Shown piece after piece: positions 1 to 10,214 of a DNA stretch of 64,000 nucleotides. Source of the stretch: Sorghum bicolor (taxonomy: Eukaryota; Streptophyta; Magnoliopsida; Poales; Poaceae). Numbering within the stretch: the stretch's first letter is position 1; each line of letters starts with the position of its first letter. The translations under genes and the position numbers were made by a program. The stretch covers positions 57,527,802-57,591,801 of the forward strand of contig NC_012871.2 of the NCBI RefSeq assembly GCF_000003195.3, read 5' to 3'. Below the pieces are notes generated by a model. The model searched no databases. It had not been told where the DNA came from and was given only the letters and a program-made list of their open reading frames with translations.

Positions 1-995
1 ATTTATTAATATCTACTTTAGAGGATGCTTCGATTCATGCTTTCGATTCATGCTTTCAGTAGATGACTCCAGTTATTTTAGAGGATGCTTCGATTCATGC
101 TTTCAGTAGATGATCGCTCTAACACATGCAATATCTTGTCCTTTATGCAGCCTCCGTCGGCGGGTTCGAATAACCCATCTCAGGCGCAAGCAAGCGACGG
201 TGCTTTTCCTTCACCAGGCACTCAGTTTCCACCCTAGTTCTAGTTTGTTTATCTTTTTCACCACTTGATGGACATGTGATGGACTGTGAACGACTATCGA
301 CTTGTGAAGATGGATATTGAACCTATTATGTTTATGTCGTCGTGTATGTGAGATATTGTGTGCTTGTGATGTGATATATATGTGGATTTGAGTTTGTGAT
401 GAGATGGATGCAATATATATGGGCTATATTGTGTTTGTGATATCAGAGATGTGATATATATCTATTATATGTTGTGTTTGTGATTATAGAATCAAAAAAT
501 AAAAATAAAAAAAATAATTTTAGATCCTTTGTCGGGTGCCCTAGCTCTGGCACCCGGCAAAGCTGGGAAATTCCCAGCTTTGCCGGGTGTCAGGGCCAGG
601 ACACCCGGCAAAGAATTATTTTTAAAAAAGTTGGAAAACCCTTTGCCGGGTGCTGGCCGCCGGCAAAAAATTCCAAAAAAAAAATCTAAATTCTTTGCCG
701 GGAGCCTCTGACATGGCACCCGGCAAAGAATCGGCTGACGGCATCTCGCCGTGACGATCACTTTTCTTTGCCGGGAGCCTGGCCCAGCTCCCGGCAAAGA
801 CTTTGCCGGGTGTCCGACAAAAAGCTCCCGGCAAAGACTCCTTTGCCGGGTCGTTTTTTGCCGGAGGCTCTTTGCCGGGTGCTGCACCCGGCAAAGGCTT
901 TGCCGGGTGCTGCACCCGGCAAAGGCTTTGCCGGGTGCTTTTGGTATTTTGCTGGGTGCTATTTGCTCCCGGCAAAGCGCCTAAATCCTGTAGTG
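1..995. mobile_element. Terminal part of a CACTA (En/Spm) transposon
   Basis: The right boundary is the pentamer TAGTG at 991-995, the reverse complement of the CACTA terminus, preceded by GCCTAAATCCTG. From about 530 to 980 the sequence is packed with direct and inverted copies of TTTGCCGGGTGC / GCACCCGGCAAA, the subterminal repeats that transposase binds in grass CACTA elements. At 150-235 a short GC-rich stretch ends in a stop codon and may be the tail of a transposon protein, but too little is visible to name it. The element continues leftwards out of the window. Open frames at 492-1042 on both strands only reflect the low-complexity repeat and are not genes. Confidence 0.85.
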
Positions 996-1246
996 TATCT
1001 CGTCTCAAAAATTATTTTTTGTTTAATTCTAGGTTTAAATAATCACGAGTCAGATTTACTTAACCTTATCAAAAACCTATGTTTCTATCATATTATAAGT
1101 CAAGTCACAACTTTTTGTAGTAATGTATCCCGTCTCAAAAATTATCTTTGTAATTCTATATTTAAATCGAGTCAGATTTTCTTACCGTACCCTTATCAAA
1201 AACTATGTTTCTATTATATTATAAGTGAAGTACAAATCTTTTTTGA
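994..1246. repeat. Direct repeat, two units of about 130 bp
   Basis: TGTATCTCGTCTCAAAAATT at 994 recurs with one change at 1124, and the following 110-120 bases match as well (CGAGTCAGATTT, TTATCAAAAAC, TATGTTTCTAT). The sequence resembles the interior of a Stowaway/mariner-like MITE. The first unit begins exactly at the CACTA terminus. Confidence 0.6.
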
Positions 1247-1372
1247 ACTACATTTATATAAAATAATATCAACATTTATGTCTCTAAATATAATTACTCT
1301 AAATAATATATTCAATCATTAATTAAATTATAGTTACGTTCGTAAAAAAAATAAAATTATAGTTATTTGGTA

Positions 1373-1616
1373 TCCTCTCCGTGCAAAAAAAAATTGTAAT
1401 TCTCGTATTTCAAGAAGTCAAAAGATCTAAACTTTGATTAAAATTATATAACATATACTAACTCTCGAAAAAATAAATAAGTATCATTAGATTAGTTATA
1501 GAATATATTTTTTTAATAAATTTATTCTAATACTCTTACTAGAAACTTGATCAAACTCTTAATCTGGTTTGCCCGGCATGTTTCCCATAACTGTAACTTT
1601 TTATGGACTGAGAGAG
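1373..1616. repeat. Probable Stowaway/mariner-like MITE
   Basis: The sequence begins after TA with TCCTCTCCGTGC and ends GGACTGAGAGAG followed by TA. These are degenerate inverted ends of the CTCCCTCCGT type with TA duplications. The interior is AT-rich and non-coding. Confidence 0.4.
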
Positions 1617-2123
1617 TATTATGTACTAGTGGTTTTTTATATATATATGGGTTTCATCAAACTTAAAATTGTTTGACTCTTTAAAAATCAAAATTGCACT
1701 ATAATGCAGGGAATATTTTCTTCCTTGCTAAGCTGGGCGACCACGACGAGCTGTTTTATTTTGTTGTTGCTTTGTTCGCGGGTCCGAACAGTTGGCTTAG
1801 TTGGGGCAACCACAAGCAAGTACTAAGCTTTAAGTTTTTTTAATCAGTTGGTAAACCAATGATTATACCAAGCACACATAATGAATAGAGTGGTGTATTT
1901 TTGCTTTTCTTCAACTCAAAATCCATGTGGGAGGAGGACAAGCTATGTGCGAGGGGGGAAATTGATCAAACTTGTACTAGTTGGCTAAATATAGATCTAA
2001 ATTATGTTTTGGAGTCAACTTTCCCAAGTGCTAACAAGTGGAGTTGGAGCTTCCAAAAAAAAATATATGAACAGATACCATCTACCTAACTAGGAACATG
2101 CTAAAAATCCTTTTCCACGACCT
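1617..2123. other. Intergenic sequence, no gene seen
   Basis: AT-rich sequence with scattered short open frames and no coding signature that I recognise. It ends at the left LTR of the next retrotransposon. Confidence 0.5.
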
Positions 2124-2391
2124 TGATAGGTGACTGGATATCTGGAAGGAATTGAGACTGGGAATAGCAGGATTTGGGGAGGATTTAGCAAGAACAGCAC
2201 GAGGTTGGGGAGGAACACGGCCGGATTCCATGAGATACTCGGATTATTCGGAGACAGTTACAGAATAGTGTTCCTCGTTACCTACTCGGTTACCACGGCA
2301 CAGCTTATATACCCGCTGGCCTCAAGCCACCTACGACACCCACACCTACCAGCCTATTACAGAGATGGGCCACGGCCCATGGGTTGTAACA
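2124..2391 (-). repeat. 3' LTR (in element orientation) of the gypsy element
   Basis: On the minus strand it starts TGTTACAACCC; its end is TATCA where the other LTR has AACA, so the terminal TG..CA is slightly mutated. It matches 4906-5174 almost base for base, with about ten differences by eye. Confidence 0.85.
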
Positions 2392-2400
2392 CTCCTCCCT
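2392..2400 (-). other. Polypurine tract
   Basis: On the minus strand AGGGAGGAG lies directly against the 3' LTR, the expected site for plus-strand priming. Just upstream is CTTGAGGACAAGCT, a motif commonly found at this position in plant gypsy elements. Confidence 0.65.
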
Positions 2401-2419
2401 GCTAACCAACAGCTTGTCC

Positions 2420-3145
2420 TCAAGCTGTAGCAACTGACGAACGATACTCCTCCATAGTCATCAAATGTTCAGACATCATCCCAGCATCTTCCTAGGTGGC
2501 CATCTCCGATGGAAGACCAGTCCATTGGATCAGAAGCTGAGGAACCACCGTATCTCCTCGTAACACCGAACGTTTGTCCACAACACGGCGAGGCCAGTAA
2601 ATATGTGTAGGATCATAGCAGACAGAGGACAAGTCTGAACTTACTGACACCGTAGCTGGCACATGTTGCTTTAGCTGCGACACATGTACGACTGGATGTA
2701 TCTTCGCATCGACGGGAAGATCCAGCCTGTAAGCCACCTGCCCCACTCGTTGTAGTATCTTGTACGGACCATAGAACCGGAAGGATAGCTTCTGATTGGA
2801 CCGTGAAGCTACCGTTGACTGAACATAAGGCTGCAGTTTTAGAAATACGGAATCGCCCACTGCAAACTGTCTTTCAATCCGGTGTTTATCAGCTTGTGAT
2901 TTCATACGCTGCTGTGCTCTGAGCAATTGTTGCTTGATCAATTGAGATAACAGTTCACGATCAGTCAGCCACTGCTCCAAATCTGGTATACTACACAGCT
3001 GCAAGTTTGAGATGCCCAACTGTCTTGGTGTATAGCCATACAGAACTTCAAATGGTGATTTGCCAATAGCTGAGTGAACTGTAGTGTTGTACCAGAACTC
3101 CGCGACTGAAATCCACTTGTGCCATTGGCGAGGACAAGAATGCAC
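2420..3145 (-). pseudogene. Ty3/gypsy pol fragment: integrase C-terminal region
   Basis: The minus-strand translation carries EFWYNT and KSPFEVLYGY (end of the integrase core), a DKHR...GD.VFLKL segment, FYGPYKILQ.VG..AYRLDLP and HPVFHVSQLK-like HPVVHVSQLK, the usual order in plant gypsy integrases. It ends in a region related to LPxExATWE, where a TGG-to-TAG change places a stop at about 2494; an open tail continues to a second stop at 2420. The catalytic core and all upstream pol domains are absent, so no functional product is expected. Confidence 0.85.
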
Positions 3146-3497
3146 TATGCATTACGAGGCGGAAGCGCTTCGAGGAGGCTTCTGCCCGCGCCGTGCCCCA
3201 TGGGCGAATCAACACGCGGTGGCGCCATACTTGATGAGGCGCCTGGCGCGGTGTTGAGGTCGATCCCCGCCATCAGTAGAGGATGAAGCGGTGGAGGTGG
3301 TTCACGAGCTTGCCACTGCACTGGTGGCGGTGGAGGCGGAGGCGGAGGAGATCGGAACTCCAATCGCTGGATCCGCGCCGCCGTGTCGTCGATCCGTGCC
3401 GCGGAGTCCGTGTCCTCTTGAGCAGCGTCTCCATGGACTCTTGCGCGGTGGTGCGCCAGGCTTCCAACGAACTCAACTTGTCCAGGGAGGTGGACAT

Positions 3498-4729
3498 TGT
3501 TGACGGTCCTTAAGCACCAAATATAATCATCAAATAAATAAAGAAAAGGATCCAAATGCAACCAACACCTAGACTTAGGGTTTTATCTCACAGAATTCCA
3601 CGAGTTTTGGTGTTTGTCTATTTCTGCAGGGGGTTATCAGGAAATACGAAAGAAAGGCCCACATGTCGGGATTACATAGAGATATCAACGCACCGTGCAA
3701 TTTTCTACCATCTAGAAGACTCCAGAAGCCACGGGAAGAAAGCAGAGGCCGGAAGGGGCCAGGCCCAGGGCGCCCGCCCTCTTTCCCTGGGCGCCCGCCC
3801 TGTCCTGGACTCCGTTCGGGACTCTCTTCGCACACGATGTTCCACCGACCTAAAGTATCAAGGATAACGTAGTACCACATCGCCTACCGACCCAAAAACG
3901 CATAGAGGAGGAGGACTATATAAGGAGACCCCCCTGGCCCCTGGAGAAGACAAGAAATTATCATAGAGTTGAGGGATGCCCTCGAAGGAAAACCTCTTCT
4001 CTAAATAATATTTCTTTTTAGGCTTAGCATCCAATGTAAAGTAGAAATAGATCTTCTAGTTTCTACTAGATTGAGAGAGATAGAGTGGAGGTGTAGATCG
4101 GAGGAAGGCCGGCCTCTCGGTGTCTACTCCGAGTTGTACCTGCGGGATCAAGTCTTCTAACCCGAGGCTTGCTCCTAAGATTCTTCAGTAATTCGACTTC
4201 TAATTCTAGTAAGTTTTTGTTTTATTGTTCTTTGGTTTATGAGTTTACTTTAATTCTCTTCCGGTTGAGTATTAGAGTAATCACTGCTAGCGTAAACGTG
4301 GTGTTTAGGCTAGGGTACTCATAGATATCCCCTGACTAGCTGGACCGTGGTAGTAGCGAGGAACATGACATTTCCGAGTTACCTTTGTATCCCATATCTT
4401 GTTAGCAGGACGGGTAGGGTTTATAGGTGCGGGTCGAACATTCTTTTGGGTGTCTAGATTCTGTAAGCTTCCCAAATAGAACAGTAGATCATCCTTACCA
4501 AGGTTAGAACGAGACTACGGTTGCAGTCTTCTCTATACATCACTCACATCGAGAAACATTCTTTGTAGCCTAAAGGGGTAGTAGCAATAGATTTGGTTAG
4601 TCAGATGCACCCTTTCTCCCAGTGGTAAAAATATAAATACGATAACTCTGGATAACCTTCCGGGTGAAATGTTCACCGATATCCGTGCGTTTGCGGATCA
4701 TTTCCTTATTGCGTTACCAAATATCAACA
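3498..4729 (+). mobile_element. Solo LTR inserted in the gypsy gag
   Basis: It begins TGTTGACGGTCC and ends ATATCAACA, so the tips are TGTTGA...TCAACA. Perfect five-base target-site duplications GACAT flank it at 3493-3497 and 4730-4734. At 1232 bp it has no internal coding region, as expected after LTR-LTR recombination. A TATA box at 3917-3923 sets the plus orientation. It is younger than the element it sits in. Confidence 0.9.
3917..3923 (+). promoter_or_regulatory. TATA box of the solo LTR
   Basis: TATATAA within CTATATAAGGAG, in a position typical for the U3/R boundary of a plant LTR. Confidence 0.6.
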
Positions 4730-4889
4730 GACATCATCTCTTGAAAGCTGGCGAACTGCTTCGCCATCTCTTGCATCGTCGTCTTCAGGTCATCGACCGA
4801 AGCCGCCATCTCGACCTAGTACTTCGGGGGATTACGCTTCTTCGGCGCCAGGGAATCGATTTGGGAAAAAAAATTTCCCCAAATCAATC

Positions 4890-4903
4890 GGCTCCGATTA
4901 CCA
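4890..4903 (-). other. Primer-binding site
   Basis: On the minus strand TGGTAATCGGAGCC lies two bases inside the 5' LTR. It resembles TGGTATCAGAGC, the complement of the initiator methionine tRNA 3' end used by most plant LTR retrotransposons, with small changes. Confidence 0.6.
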
Positions 4904-4905
4904 AA

Positions 4906-5174
4906 TGTTAGGTGACTGGATATCTGGAAGGAATTGAGACTGGGAATAGCAGGATTTGGGGAGGATTTAGCAAGAACAGCACAAGGTTGGGGAGGAACAT
5001 GGCCGGATTCCGTGAGATACTCGGATTATTCGGGAGACAGTTACAGAATAGTGTTCCTCGTTACCTGCTCGGTTACCACGACACAGCTTATATACCCGCT
5101 GGCCTCAAGCCACCTACGGCACCCACAACTACCAGCCTATTACAGAGATGGGCCACGGCCCATGGGTTGTAACA
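4906..5174 (-). repeat. 5' LTR (in element orientation) of the gypsy element
   Basis: On the minus strand it starts TGTTACAACCC and ends CACCTAACA, giving proper TG...CA tips. It pairs with 2124-2391. Confidence 0.85.
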
Positions 5175-5297
5175 GAACTCCAACTGAATATCTCTTGGTT
5201 TAAAAATCCAACTTCTAAATAGGTCAACTTTGACGGCAGCTTTTAATTTAGGCAAATGAATGAAGGTTCAAGTGTGAGTTCCCAATACTTCCACTTA

Positions 5298-5503
5298 GGC
5301 CAGTCTCAATGCATAGTTTCATGACACAGTTACCAAGACTATAAACTAGGTAACCGAGCTATAAGAGTTTCATGGGGATGAAACTCCTCTCTCATCTAAT
5401 GAAACTCCTTCATTTAATGACCCTACCAAGTCAGCAATTTTGCTTATGTGGCACCCTATTTAATGTGCATGACACTCTCATGAAACATGCATTGAGACTG
5501 GCC
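5298..5503. repeat. Tourist/Harbinger MITE, CCAGTCTCAATG family
   Basis: The ends are GGCCAGTCTCAATGCAT and its inverse, ATGCATTGAGACTGGCC, flanked by TTA at 5295-5297 and 5504-5506, the three-base duplication of PIF/Harbinger elements. At 206 bp it has relatives at 27870-28066, 52678-52883 and degraded copies near 31.8 and 55.3 kb. Confidence 0.85.
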
Positions 5504-5946
5504 TTACAAATTCTTCTGGATCCCAGTAGAGTACAAGTTTACCTTATTACTCCATCCGTCTTAAAGATATAAGGCGCGATTTGACTTGGTGTGGTCTTCA
5601 AGATCATACTTTAACCGTTAATTTATATCACCGAAAAAAATAGCGGGCTATTTTTCCGCTATAGCGCCGCTATAGCGGGATATTTAAAACGCCGCGACGA
5701 TATCAGTCATTTTCCCGCTATCAGCGCTATTTCCGCTATTTTCCGCTATAGCGCCGCTAAACCGCTATATCGGCTTAGCGCCCCTATTTTCCGCTAAGCC
5801 TGAAGTGGCATTTGGGCCGAAATTGAGCCCGAACTTTAGCCCAAACTGGAGCCCAAAACATAACCCTAACTCAGTCACTCTGCTCCCCAGCCACTCTGCT
5901 CCCCAACTCCTCCCCCGACTCCACCCGCGGCGGCGCCCGCCCCCCC

Positions 5947-6242
5947 CCCCAGCGCGACCGCCCGCAACCCGACTCCACCCCACCGCGGCGTCCGCCCAGC
6001 GCGACCGCGAGCAGCCTCCGCCCAGCGCGACCCGACTCCACCCCATCGCGCTCGCACCCCGCGGCCTCCGCCCAGCGCTTCCGCGAGCGGGATCGCCCCA
6101 GCGCGACCGCCAGCCGGCTCTGCCTCGGCTCTAGCGCGACCGCGGGTCCAGCGCGACCAGCCGGATTGCCCCAGCGCGAGCGCCCTTCGCCACCCAGCCG
6201 GATCGAGGAAGGATCGCCAATTCGCCACCCAGCGCGACCGAG
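5947..6242. repeat. AGCGCGACC repeat cluster in the hAT leader
   Basis: The GC-rich leader of the transposase contains seven copies of AGCGCGACC plus near copies (AGCGCGAGC, AGCGCTTCC). An eighth exact copy lies in the right subterminal region at 9146-9154. This links the leader to the element end and suggests a binding motif. Confidence 0.6.
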
Positions 6243-6243
6243 G

Positions 6244-8902
6244 ATGCAGGGACATACTGACTCCGCCATGAATACCCCAGGTGCAAACGATCGAAGCCCT
6301 GAGCGAAGTGCACCGCCAGCGCTAGCGCCAGCGCCAACAGTAGGCAAGTTCCCGAATCTCCCCTGTTCTACTGCAGTTCAGTTAGTCCTACAATGAGCAA
6401 GCATTTATTATCCCTGTTATGTCCACTTTGTAGGCTTATCTAGCACTGCATCCACGGGCATTGAATCAAATGAACCAACTGACCCAGCTTGGAAGTACTG
6501 CACAATGCCAGATGTGAACAAGAAAGGTTCTCTCCAGTGCACCTTCTGTAGCGGCATCTATCATGGTGGAATAACAAGAATCAAGTACCATCTTGGTAAA
6601 GTTCCTAAATCCAATGTTGCAAAGTGTAAAAAAGTTCCATCTGATGTGCAACAAGAAATCCTTGAAGTGCTGGCCATAAAGTCAGATAACAAGCAAAAGA
6701 AGGCTGAGGAGAAAGAAGAAGATAGAGCTGTAGTTGATTTGAGTCATTCTGAAGGAGAGGAACACAGTGATGCAGAAGGAAATTCAGTTATTGTGGTGAA
6801 GAAGATGAGTAGCAAAGGTCATTCAGGTCCTATTGATAAATTCTGTAGACTAACAACAGAAGAAATAGTGGCTGCAAGGAAGGGCAAAGGTGTTCTTTCT
6901 GAGAAGGTTCAATCCAAGATATCAACTGAAAAAAGAGAAGAGAAGAGGGACAGAGCATGTGAGTACATCTGTAATTTTTTTTATGATGCTAGCATCCCAC
7001 ACAATGTGACGACACTTCCAAGCTTTGAGCTCATGCTTGAGGCTATTGGAGACTTTGGCAGGGGCTTGAGAGGTCCAACTCCATATGAGATGAGTGGGAA
7101 ATTCTTGCAAAAAAGGAAGAGGAAAGTGCAAGAATTAGTAAAGGCTCACAAAGAGTCTTGGGAGCTACATGGATGCTCAGTTATGACTGATGCTTGGACA
7201 GATAAGAGAGGTAGAGGTGTGATGAACTTGGTAGTTCACAGTGCATATGGTGCTTATTTTCTTGATTCTGTGGATTGCTCAGCTGTGAAGAAAGATGGCA
7301 GATACATTTTTGAGTTGGTTGATAAGTGTATTGAGGAAATAGGGGTGCAAAATGTAGTTCAAGTTGTGACTGACAATGCAAGACCAAATGAGGCAGCGGC
7401 TAGTTTGTTGAGAGCAAAGCACCCCTCTATTTTCTGGAATGGTTGTGCAGCCCATACCATTGATTTAATGTTGGAAGATATAGGAAAGATGCCCAGAGTT
7501 GCTGCAACAATTAGCAAAGCAAAGTGCTTGACTGTTTTTCTTTATGCCCATACTAGAGTTTTGGACCTGATGAGGAAGTACCTTTCTAGAGATTTGGTGA
7601 GGTGTGGTGTTACAAGGTTTGCTACAGCTTATCTCAACTTGAAAAGCATGCTAGAAAACAAGAAGCAATTGCAAAGGCTTTTTAGGGAGGATGAGCTCCA
7701 TGAACTAGGCTACCTAAAGAGTGCCAAAGGGAAGAAAGCAGAGAAGGTTGCCAAATCTGAAACTTTCTGGAGAGATGTTGAGACTGCTGTTATTTACTTT
7801 GAGCCATTAGCTCATGTCTTGAGGAGAATGGACAGTGATGTGCCAGCAATGGGTTTCTTATATGGGTATCTACAGGAGGCTAAGAATGAGATCTCTAAGA
7901 GGTTCAATAATGACAGGAGAAAGTTAGAGGAAGTTTTTCAGTTCATTGACAAGAGGTGGGACAGTAAGCTGAAAACTCCTTTGCATAGGGCTGGTTACTA
8001 CCTCAACCCTTTCTACTATTATCAAAACAAGGTGGCTATAGAGGACAATGAAACATTTAGAGATGGTGTCATAACTTGCATTACAAAGCTTGTTCCAGAT
8101 ATAGAGACTCAGGACAAGATTATTGAAGAGCTTCAAAAGTTCCAAGATGCTGAAGGATCCTTTGGCAAAGAAATTGCTAAAAGGCAGTGCAAAAATATTC
8201 ATTTTAATCCTGGTATGAAAAATTGTCCTCTACCTCTAGCAAATAAATTTCTTTGTTGGCAAATAATTTACATTGTCCTCTATTTTCCACTTCTTTGTTG
8301 TATTGTAGCTAAGTGGTGGCTGAATCATGGAAGTAGTGCACCAACCCTCAGAAAGCTAGCTGCTAGAATTCTCAGTTTGACTTGCAGTTCATCAGCTTGT
8401 GAGAGATGCTGGAGTTCATTTGAACAAGTAAGAATTGGTCTTGCACTCTTACTCTTACATTCTTAGTCTCTTAGACTCTTAGTCTCTTACTGATTCCAAT
8501 TGTATGTAGGTCCACACCAAGAGACGCAATAGGCTGCTGCATGACAGAATGAGGGATCTTGTGTTTGTCAAATTCAACTCAAAACTGAGACAAAAGAAGG
8601 ACAATAAGGATAGAGATCCACTTGAGAAACCTGTTAGTGATGTCTTAGAAGATGAAGACAATGAGTGGATCACTGGTGTTGAGCAAACAGAAATGGAAGA
8701 GGATGAGGAAGAAGGAATTGGAGGTACCTTACAAGAGGTTGTAGCTGCACCACCACCAAGGAAGAGAGGTAACCAGAGCAGGAAGAGAAAGAGACTGATT
8801 CCTACTGGTGATGATGAGTTATCTGCTTCATCTTCTGATGGAGAAAATGACACTATGATGCATTCTGATTCCATTTCTGTTTCTGATGAAGAGATGCAGT
8901 AA
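6244..8902 (+). CDS. hAT transposase with BED finger, DUF659-type core and dimerisation domain
   Basis: Four exons by my model: 6244-6343, 6434-8212, 8309-8427 and 8510-8902, together 2391 bases or 796 residues. The first intron uses a GC donor (AG|GCAAGT) with a normal AG acceptor; it is needed to keep frame with the sequence that leads into the BED finger. Residues about 50-90 form a BED-type zinc finger (CTFC at 69-72, then H..C). The RNase-H-like core follows, with aspartates in TDAWTD and VTDNA, and GCAAHTIDLMLEDIG (CxxH motif) near residue 370. The third acidic residue was not assigned. WWLNHG...CSSSACERCWSSFEQVHTKRR is the C-terminal hAT dimerisation domain, spanning the last two introns. 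The tail is acidic and contains a basic KRKR stretch. An alternative start is ATG 6268, in the same frame. No stop or frameshift interrupts the model. Confidence 0.88.
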
Positions 8903-10214
8903 CTTGTGTGCTTAGTGCTTGTCATTTCATTTATGTTTCATACTTTTAGTTGCTTATTGATTATTGAACTATGGCACTTGTGGCTTTATGCCTTTTGCTT
9001 TTGAATTTGGAATTTTGGATTGTAATAAATAGACTATTAGATCATGAGTTGTGACTTGTGAGTTACTTGTCACTTGTGAGATTTTAGTTTTAAACTTTTC
9101 ATCTGGTGCGTGCTGTATTTAAATAGCGGGCTATAGCGGCGACACAGCGCGACCGCTACGTCGTATAGCGGTCGCTATAGCGGCGCTATAGCGGAAAATA
9201 GCGGCCAGAATCAGCCAGCGCTATTTTTGATAGCCCGCAATTTTTTTCTTTGATTTATATTATTATATATAATTTGTGGCAACAATAAAAGTATCATTAG
9301 AAAATATTTATAAAGACAAATCTAATGTTACTATGATTGTACTATAATATTTTTTGTATTATTAGAATAATTATTGGTCAAAGATAATGAAGTTTAAATT
9401 TTGAAATACATGCATGTCTTATATCCTAACACGGTACCTCAATGGGATAGGACAATTTTGCATGACTAGCTAATGAGGAGCTTTGACTCTCTATAGCTCG
9501 GCCAAATGGGCCTTATAAATATAAGCATGTTAAGTGATGGGCTCACAAATACAACAGACATGAATAACAATCACTTAGTCTCATATCGTCTACGAATTAA
9601 CTCCTTTGTGTAGTATTCACTATGAATCTTATATCTAATCATGTTTCGGGGATCAACTTGAGTATTGACAAGTGAAAGCCCAAGTTTGGTTTTGGTAATT
9701 AATGACACCAAGTTGCTAATGCTTTGTGTTTAAGTGATTTGAGTTAGGCATAGCAACACATGTGATGAAAGGTGCTTGGTGGCATGGAAAGGTGGCCACA
9801 TGATCACAAAGGGATGAAGCATGAAGTGAAGATCATGGTGATAGACGAGGAGCAAAGTTATCAAGGCAAAGGTATAAACATAGGGTTTTACTTTTGCCGG
9901 TCTAAGATGAGTAGAGAAGTGATTGACCGGGTTTAGGATAGATAGCCGACTATCAAGAGGAGAAATCACGGTCATCTCTCGAATCAAGTGCTACTAGATC
10001 CACATCTTGAGCATATGCATTAGGATCTAGTAAAGTGCTAACTTAACTCCTTTGGTAAAAATGTTTGTGAAAAGCTAACACACTTGCACTTTGGTGGTGG
10101 ACACTTGTTGATGTTAGCACATTTGCAAAGGAGGTGGACACCGGCGCTTTTGAGAAAAATAAGAGTATATTTTCTATTGCGCCGATGGGAAATTTGGTGA
10201 AGTCGCGGGAGTGT

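Larger units (their letters stand above)
3150..4809 (-). pseudogene. Ty3/gypsy gag start, broken by a solo LTR and a frameshift
   Basis: The reading frame starts with ATG at 4807-4809 (minus strand) just inside the right LTR and runs to 4735, where a 1.2-kb foreign LTR interrupts it. It resumes at 3497. The resumed part reads SLDKLSSLEAWRTTAQESM and then, in a shifted frame near 3420, a proline-rich stretch and DLNTAPGASS, typical of the N-terminal gag region of grass gypsy elements. It stops near 3150, where it meets the integrase fragment. Confidence 0.7.
2124..5174 (-). mobile_element. Internally deleted Ty3/gypsy LTR retrotransposon (Reina-like)
   Basis: Two near-identical 268-269 bp LTRs (2124-2391 and 4906-5174) flank a minus-strand interior holding a gag start, an integrase C-terminal region, a primer-binding site beside the right LTR and a polypurine tract beside the left LTR. 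Protease, reverse transcriptase, RNase H and the integrase core are missing: gag is joined to late integrase near 3145-3150, so this copy is non-autonomous. Flanking pentamers GACCT (2119-2123) and GAACT (5175-5179) look like a target-site duplication with one change. The short LTRs and the integrase tail suggest the chromovirus clade Reina; this clade call is inference. A second, unrelated solo LTR is inserted in the gag. Confidence 0.85.
5629..9252 (+). mobile_element. Complete hAT DNA transposon
   Basis: It is flanked by perfect 8-bp target-site duplications ATTTATAT (5621-5628 and 9253-9260), the hAT hallmark. The 23-bp terminal inverted repeats match at 20 positions and share GAAAAAAAT and GCGGGCTAT. 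Both subterminal regions (5640-5800 and 9118-9240) are crowded with GCTATAGCGG and CCGCTATA motifs, likely transposase-binding sites. The 3.6-kb interior carries one transposase gene with no visible disabling mutation. Ends, duplications and gene are all present, so this may be an autonomous or recently autonomous copy. Confidence 0.93.
5550..9436. repeat. Stowaway-like MITE split by the hAT element (tentative)
   Basis: TA then CTCCATCCGTCTTAAAGATATAAGGCG at 5550 looks like a mariner/Stowaway end. After the hAT insertion, the sequence at 9405-9436 (GTCTTATATCCTAACACGG) resembles its inverted partner in degraded form. Only the 5550-5620 and 9261-9436 portions belong to this repeat. Confidence 0.35.

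Noticed and set aside
492..1322. Six overlapping frames at the CACTA end
   Set aside because: They arise from the TTTGCCGGGTGC subterminal repeats on both strands.
2130..2405. Duplicate 86-91 codon frames at 2130 and 4912 as a gene pair
   Set aside because: They are antisense translations of the two LTRs of one retrotransposon.
5765..6347. Minus-strand frames of up to 158 codons in the hAT leader
   Set aside because: They translate the AGCGCGACC repeats into Arg/Gly/Ala-rich sequence with no domain.
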